NCBI RefSeq assembly: GCF_021729145.1
Contig: NZ_JAJSLW010000032.1
Span: forward strand, 1-38,632
Direction: 5' to 3'
DNA from: Membranihabitans maritimus
Lineage (GTDB): Bacteria; Bacteroidota; Bacteroidia; Chitinophagales; Saprospiraceae
DNA: 38,632 bases
The stretch's first letter is position 1. Each line of letters starts with the position of its first letter. The notes under the pieces are model-generated. The model made no database searches. It saw only the letters and a list, made by a program, of their open reading frames with translations, and had not been told where the DNA came from. This document shows, piece after piece, positions 34,108 through 38,632 of the stretch. The position numbers and the translations under genes were made by a program.

Positions 34108-34647
34108 ATGAAAAACGCCTTACTTACCCTTATTTTAGGTTTATTCTCGATTCCCGCATTTTCACAACTGGATGTTACCATAAACCCTCTCGGCCTATTG
34201 TTCAGCAATATAGGAGTTTCAGCTGAAACTCCACTTTCTGAAAATTTCGGGTTGGAAGGCACTGTAAATTACAACTTCAACCGATTTGATGCTTTAGGAG
34301 ATGAATTCAAAAGCACCGGATATGGATTAAGAGCTTTGGGAAAATACTACTTCAACTCCGACAAGGGATTGGACAAGTTTCATGCGGGTCCTTATGCCAG
34401 AATTGGTGGAAATAAGATCAAGTATACTTCTGGAACCGATGATGTTACGAGTTTTCGATTTGCCTTGGGGATATATGCCGGATATAAATGGGTTTCTAAA
34501 AAGAACATTGTTTTTGAGCTGGGACTTGGTCTTGGAAGGGCATTCGTCAATAATTACTCTTCTAATGATTCTTCTTTTAATGCAGCTGATTGGCCCGTGC
34601 TCAATCTCGATGCTACCGGCAAACTAGCCATTGGTTATCGATTCTAA
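34108..34647 (+). CDS. Small outer-membrane beta-barrel protein
   Basis: This is a 179-residue exported protein with a signal peptide (MKNALLTLILGLFSIPAFSQ) and about eight predicted amphipathic strands, e.g. LDVTINPLGLLFSNIGVSAE, FGLEGTVNYNFNRF, GYGLRALGKYYFN, GPYARIGGNKIKYT and FALGIYAGYKWV. It closes with FELGLGLGRAF and LDATGKLAIGYRF, ending in an aromatic residue as outer-membrane barrels do. It resembles DUF3575/OmpA-barrel-like proteins. Function is unknown. The last 24 bases overlap the end of the convergent hydrolase gene. Confidence 0.85.
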   Translation: MKNALLTLILGLFSIPAFSQLDVTINPLGLLFSNIGVSAETPLSENFGLEGTVNYNFNRFDALGDEFKSTGYGLRALGKYYFNSDKGLDKFHAGPYARIGGNKIKYTSGTDDVTSFRFALGIYAGYKWVSKKNIVFELGLGLGRAFVNNYSSNDSSFNAADWPVLNLDATGKLAIGYRF

Positions 34648-35541
34648 CGGCAACGAGTTTTGAGCCACTTCGTCGTAAATTATTTTTGAAACTTTGGCTA
34701 AAGCACGAACACCTTCATCCTCATTATTCAGATTCTTAGACAATAATACCAATACATATTTGCGACCATCTGGTAAAAAAATAATACCTGAATCATGTCG
34801 GACTCCTGTAATACTCCCGGTTTTATGGGCAATTTTTACATCTTGGGGCAACTCGGCGGGAATAATATCTGAAAATTCCTGCCGAGACATGATTTGTATC
34901 ATTTCCTCACTAGCGGCGGAATCCACCGCCTCCCCCAATCCAATTTTTTTGAAGATTTGAAGTAAATCATAAGCTGTCGTTGAATTACTCAATCCCGCTT
35001 CATAGGCCTTTATATCCTCCACACCCCTAAGTACCTGAATAGAAGGAGCTCCTAATTCTCTCATAGTTTGTGTAACATCAATGGCATTGAGTTCCCGAAT
35101 AAGAACATTTGTGGCCAGGTTACTACTTCTTGTAATCATTTTTTCCATCAACTCCCGCCAACCAATTCTCGTACCTATCCTGTCATATAATTCCGGATCT
35201 CCATCTGATTCCCTTGTCAAGAAATACTGACTGCTGTCAACTATGCTATAAAACTCATTATTCAGCAAAATAGAATCATTAATACCGAAAAATCCGGACC
35301 GGGCCTTTTTATACGCTTCTATAAGAACTGGTGTTTTCATTGTACTGGCAGCATGGAAAGGTTCACTTTCATTAATCAAAAGTTCCTCTTGCGTATTGAA
35401 ATTAAAATAGGCCAAAGCAAAATCTCCCTCGACTGTATCCAGTACTTGCACAATTTTATCTTTTAGCTGAAGGTTTTCTTCCGGGGCACTACAATTTACA
35501 ATACTAATTGCAATCAAAGTGAATAAAAACCATCTTGTCAT
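34624..35541 (-). CDS. Class A beta-lactamase-like serine hydrolase lipoprotein
   Basis: This is a 305-residue lipoprotein (signal with Cys17 in ISIVNCSAPEE) of the penicillin-binding/class A beta-lactamase fold. The nucleophile motif is Ser66-x-x-Lys69 (AASTMKTP), the second motif is Ser139-Ser-Asn141 (RSSNLATN) instead of the usual SDN, and the third is Lys240-Thr-Gly (HKTGS). The omega-loop region reads YEAGLSNSTTA, where the class A Glu-x-x-Leu-Asn motif is not cleanly preserved. The hydrolysed bond is therefore uncertain. It could be a weak beta-lactamase, a peptidase/esterase or a peptidoglycan-modifying enzyme. It reads toward the barrel gene and overlaps its end. Confidence 0.88.
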   Translation of the reverse strand: MTRWFLFTLIAISIVNCSAPEENLQLKDKIVQVLDTVEGDFALAYFNFNTQEELLINESEPFHAASTMKTPVLIEAYKKARSGFFGINDSILLNNEFYSIVDSSQYFLTRESDGDPELYDRIGTRIGWRELMEKMITRSSNLATNVLIRELNAIDVTQTMRELGAPSIQVLRGVEDIKAYEAGLSNSTTAYDLLQIFKKIGLGEAVDSAASEEMIQIMSRQEFSDIIPAELPQDVKIAHKTGSITGVRHDSGIIFLPDGRKYVLVLLSKNLNNEDEGVRALAKVSKIIYDEVAQNSLPLESITNG

Positions 35542-35979
35542 TGTACCAAATTGATATTATAAAAACTCAATATAAGAAACATCTCAAACACCGTAATTGA
35601 ATTAAATAAAATTGATATGTTAAGGTGATTTGAACGATAAAACGTTTCTATTCCTTGTTTCCTGCTTTAATTCCTATTATCACTGAAAACAGGGATATGG
35701 AATAGTAATAGGTCGGGATACATCGAAGACATGTTTCTCACATAAATGTCCCCATCAACAAGTGTTACGCTTCTTACCGATCATATGTAAATTTCTGTTC
35801 TTCTTGTAGTCAAACTACTCCATATTGTAAAAACTCCCAGATTATCACCTAAGAAAATAGAAATATTGATACCTATGAAACACTATTAAGGGACTGTATC
35901 AAACTTGAACTTTTTCTTCCGGGACTGGTTTTATTTCCAGGATATATTTATGTAATTTCGACATCAGAAATGCAATATT
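35542..35979. other. Intergenic region between the hydrolase and Fur-family genes
   Basis: About 440 AT-rich bases between two divergent starts, presumably holding both promoters. TAATTTCG at 35953-35960, 19 bases before the fur ATG, resembles a -7 box with one mismatch. GGGACTGTATCAAAC near 35890 looks a little like an IS end, but no partner or transposase is present. I see no gene. Confidence 0.4.
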
Positions 35980-36408
35980 ATGAGTGCGAATGAAATAGTA
36001 GACAAAAAACTAAGGGAGTCAAAATTAAGAAAGACTACTTTTCGAAAATTGGTTTTGCAAAATTTTGTAAAAAATGAAGGCAAAGCACTTTCAAGTAAAG
36101 ATATTGAAGGTTTACTTCATGACCCTGACAGAGTTACACTTTATCGCACATTAAAAACTTTCGAAGAAGTGGGATTAATCCACCAAACCGTAGACACTTC
36201 CGGTAATTCCAAGTTCGCCTTATGCGGCAGCCACTGCACAGAACATAAACATCATGATCATCACGCTCATTTTCACTGTACCAATTGTGATAAAACTCTT
36301 TGTATTGAAGAAATTAATACTTCAAGACCTGTTTTACCTGAAGGCTTTGAAGTTCACCAAATGCACCTGATTTTAGAAGGGACTTGTTCGGATTGCCGAA
36401 CTAAATAA
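35980..36408 (+). CDS. Fur-family metal-responsive transcriptional repressor
   Basis: This is a 142-residue Fur/Zur/PerR-type regulator. The winged-helix part has LRKTTFRKLVLQNFVKNEGK, then SSKDIEGLL and the recognition helix DRVTLYRTLKTFEEVGLI. The dimerisation domain has SKFALCGSHCTEHKHHDHHA, HFHCTNCDKTLCIEE with a C-x-x-C pair, and a terminal CSDC pair for structural zinc. The His-rich stretch is usual for the Bacteroidota branch. Whether it senses iron, zinc or peroxide cannot be decided from the sequence. It is encoded singly, upstream of the long leader of the surface protein gene. Confidence 0.93.
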   Translation: MSANEIVDKKLRESKLRKTTFRKLVLQNFVKNEGKALSSKDIEGLLHDPDRVTLYRTLKTFEEVGLIHQTVDTSGNSKFALCGSHCTEHKHHDHHAHFHCTNCDKTLCIEEINTSRPVLPEGFEVHQMHLILEGTCSDCRTK

Positions 36409-37076
36409 TATCAGCACCTCTTATTTTGTGAGATCATCGCTAAAAAACACTGAAATAAGGCAAAATAATATCACCTAAAACAAATTGTTAATTTCTTAAT
36501 AAATAATTTATTAATTTATTTGATATTTAAAATACTTTAATTTATATTAGAGGTCAATATTAAGTATTGAGGCCAAAGTTAAAACCCGAAGAAACCCTAT
36601 ATAGCTAAGCCAAGCAGTACTTTATTAACAACTTTTTTTTAGCATTATCAGCACCCCAAACTAATAATGCTAATACAGATTGACTTTGATTCAAAGCATA
36701 AATAAGCACCATGCCTGAATCAGGTAAAGAAGAAACGTATAGACTATTGCTAAACCTAAAAAGAAAAAATATGACACATCGACGACTACCAAAGTAATTC
36801 TCTCTGAATTCTGATTTTTATTCTGTTCTCTACTAATACGGATTTGATTTTCCGGATTATGGTAAAAATTATGTAATAAACAACTTTTTTATTTTACATA
36901 ATCTATAAATTATATGAAGCAATTAATATACTTTATAGACCCGATCTTTTTATAAATAATTAATTCCTCAGTAGAAATATAATTAAATATGGCTTCATGC
37001 AATATTTAAAATAGGATATCTATATCTAATTCACACAGTGACGCCCTTATTTACATTTCAAATTAATTATTTAATT
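36409..37076. other. Long AT-rich leader region upstream of the surface protein gene
   Basis: There are 668 bases without a gene. Two hairpins are seen: TAGCATTAT (36640-36648) with ATAATGCTA (36664-36672), and GATTATGGTAAAA (36855-36867) with TTTTACATAATC (36892-36903, one bulge). A motif of the form A-T-rich + CAACTTTTTT occurs twice (36624-36638 and 36875-36890), about 250 bases apart. Neither hairpin has a terminator-like T run after it on the plus strand. The region probably carries the promoter and a regulatory leader for the next gene; it is clearly poorer in GC than the coding sequence that follows. Confidence 0.45.
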
Positions 37077-38632
37077 ATGAAAGCTAAAACCTTATATCAA
37101 AAAGAAAACAATACCCCACTCTACTGGACTTTCTCCTTATTAATTTCTTTATTCTTATCAATTACGTCTGTAGGGAGTGCTTATGCCCAGGCTACTCACC
37201 CCTGCTATAATAATCCCAATTGTACTTCCAATGATTTTGAACTTACTGAAGTATATTTGGCCAGTGATGCCAATGGAACACCTTTGACCTCAGCTGCCTG
37301 CAACATGGGAGGTCCCGCCGTTACATACGTAGCAATGGTTATCCAAAATAATACGAGTTCTGACCGGGATGGAATTTATATTACAGGAACGGTTACTTCC
37401 GGAAATCAAACTTTTCCAGTAGAATACTGCTTTGATGTCGCACTTCCCCAGAACACCCTTACCATACTTACCGTACCAGCGCCCAATACCTTCGATTGGG
37501 ATTGCCAAAGTGCTGTTAATTTTGAAGACGCCCTCGTTGTCTGGGCCACAGCCAGTCAACCAATGTGTCCAGGAAATATGATCGAGTGCGATGCCACCAC
37601 AAGAGCAAAGTGCTCTTTCTATACAAGTAGCCAACCTGTTACTACACCCTTAATTGCCAATTTCGAATTTACCAATGAGTGTGTCACAGGAAATTTATTC
37701 GAATCCGTAACCTTTACTTCAACCACCGTAGGAGGAGTTCCACCCTATTCTTATTCCTGGTCTTTCGGGACCGGTGCCACTCCCTCCAACTCTTCCAATG
37801 AAATGGAAACAGTCAGCTATAACAGTACCGATACAAGAACGGTGACCTTGACTGTGACCGATGATGACGGCAATATGGACATGATATCAAAAATGGTCAC
37901 TATACAATCTTGTTGCGACCTTTCTGTGACTTGTCCTTCAGACCAAACCTACGATTGTGATAATATACCTTCCACTCCGGGCGAAAGATTTGAAGACGGT
38001 GGAGGTAGTTTTTCTGACGCCTGTGGAACTGTAACTATCGAAGATAATTTCTCTCATACAGGAGCGTGTGGCGGTGAAGTAATGGTAACATATACTATTA
38101 CAGACGACAACGGAACCCCCTCAGATCCAAGTGACGATAATATAGAGACATGCGAGCAGACTATAACCATTACATCAGGTTCCTTACCAATTATATCTTG
38201 TCCGCCATCGCTACCAGCTTCACTTGATTGTGATGAAGTAGGGGGATTTTCAATCCCTGATGCCAGTTATACTAATAGTGAAACCGGCAACTGTCTTATT
38301 TCCGGTACTGTTTCCGGGATAATCATCGATCAACCTGGAGATGCATGTGGAGGAAACCTAATTATTGAATATTCCGGTAACGACGATTGTGGTAGACCTA
38401 TGGTCGCAGTTCGTTGTACCGTTTTCGTAAATCCGGCCCCCGAAGCTTCCTTTACCAATGAACCCCAGGACGAAACCATTGAATGCAACGAAGCACCGCC
38501 CACAGGGCAAATGATCGCTTATTCCAATAGTGCAACCGGTAGTTGCGAAATTGATGGACAGGTCATGTCTACCATCTCCGGTTCGCACGATGAATGCGGT
38601 GGGTCCTATACCGAATCCTGGACCTTTACCGA
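37077..38632 (+). CDS. Large secreted cysteine-rich PKD/HYR-type surface protein (N-terminal part; continues beyond the window)
   Basis: An open frame starts at the ATG at 37077 and runs 518 codons to the window edge without a stop. A signal peptide ends about residue 37 (SVGSAYA). A cysteine-containing N-terminal domain (about 40-190) begins THPCYNNPNC and has FPVEYCFDVALPQNTLTILT. A PKD-like domain (about 192-281) shows FTNEC, PPYSYSWSFGTG and RTVTLTVTDDDGN. Three HYR-like modules follow from about 280, 370 and 454, each with a C-GG signature (ACGGEVMV, ACGGNLII, ECGGSYTE) and CP or EC near the front. Such proteins in Saprospiria are often thousands of residues long and end in a type IX secretion sorting domain; that end is outside the window. 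Its GC content is visibly higher than the leader. Confidence 0.88.
   Translation, partial: MKAKTLYQKENNTPLYWTFSLLISLFLSITSVGSAYAQATHPCYNNPNCTSNDFELTEVYLASDANGTPLTSAACNMGGPAVTYVAMVIQNNTSSDRDGIYITGTVTSGNQTFPVEYCFDVALPQNTLTILTVPAPNTFDWDCQSAVNFEDALVVWATASQPMCPGNMIECDATTRAKCSFYTSSQPVTTPLIANFEFTNECVTGNLFESVTFTSTTVGGVPPYSYSWSFGTGATPSNSSNEMETVSYNSTDTRTVTLTVTDDDGNMDMISKMVTIQSCCDLSVTCPSDQTYDCDNIPSTPGERFEDGGGSFSDACGTVTIEDNFSHTGACGGEVMVTYTITDDNGTPSDPSDDNIETCEQTITITSGSLPIISCPPSLPASLDCDEVGGFSIPDASYTNSETGNCLISGTVSGIIIDQPGDACGGNLIIEYSGNDDCGRPMVAVRCTVFVNPAPEASFTNEPQDETIECNEAPPTGQMIAYSNSATGSCEIDGQVMSTISGSHDECGGSYTESWTFT

Noticed and set aside
35885-35905. GGGACTGTATCAAAC as an insertion-sequence end
   Set aside because: No inverted partner, no target duplication and no transposase nearby; the resemblance is weak.
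37290-38588. Two minus-strand frames (37290-37634 and 38358-38588)
   Set aside because: Both are antisense shadows of the open plus-strand surface-protein gene.
1-38632. CRISPR arrays, tRNA, rRNA, prophage or plasmid origin
   Set aside because: Reading through the window I found no regular spaced repeats, no tRNA-like cloverleaf I could support, and no phage or replication genes.

Overview
The window reads as a chromosomal segment of a low-GC Bacteroidota genome, probably from the Saprospiria or a related marine lineage. The evidence for the phylum is seen directly: a SusC/SusD pair with an ECF sigma factor and a FecR-type anti-sigma factor, a short RpoD-type sigma factor of about 290 residues, GldB and PorT-like proteins, a Bacteroidota START-like protein, and several copies of the TAnnTTTG -7 promoter box. 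The Saprospiria placement is an inference, mainly from the cysteine-rich PKD/HYR-type surface protein at the right edge.

Left part (1-9617, nearly all minus strand). The first 77 bases look like the multi-repeat end of an IS21-family element. It abuts a nucleotidyltransferase-like pseudogene with four in-frame stops. Next comes a nutrient-uptake locus with an unusual order: fecR, susC, susD, then the ECF sigma gene last. SusC carries an STN domain, as expected for a transporter that signals through FecR to the sigma factor. The primary sigma factor gene lies upstream of this locus.

Middle part (9815-25418). A START-like gene and a ferredoxin gene flank a 900-base gene-poor stretch. A small polysaccharide set follows (DegT/DnrJ-type aminotransferase, polysaccharide-deacetylase-like protein, family 4 glycosyltransferase). 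Then come a TPR histidine kinase overlapping its LuxR-type response regulator, two lipoproteins (DUF1080 and DUF6503-like), and an M48 metalloprotease. An A-type Fe-S carrier and a cysteine desulfurase are separated by a decayed four-helix-bundle gene. A shortened methylmalonyl-CoA-mutase-like protein and a gamma-glutamylcyclotransferase/scpA operon complete the region.

Right part (25596-38632). This holds an RsmI-like methyltransferase paralogue, nadA, a PfkB kinase and nadC, with two clear terminators and a 44-bp palindrome between. PorT-like and GldB genes lie head to head, next to a 2-oxoglutarate/Fe(II) oxygenase. An outer-membrane barrel gene overlaps tail to tail with a class A-type serine hydrolase. 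A Fur-family regulator is followed by a 668-base AT-rich leader and the start of a large secreted protein that runs off the window. That last gene stays open to the window edge, so a search for complete reading frames would miss it.

I see no CRISPR array, rRNA, tRNA or intact mobile element. No stretch clearly amounts to an undescribed multi-gene system. The best leads are the surface protein and its leader, the reordered sigma/SusCD locus with a leader hairpin, the shrunken mutase-like gene, and two adjacent genes whose -7 boxes imply leaderless mRNAs.
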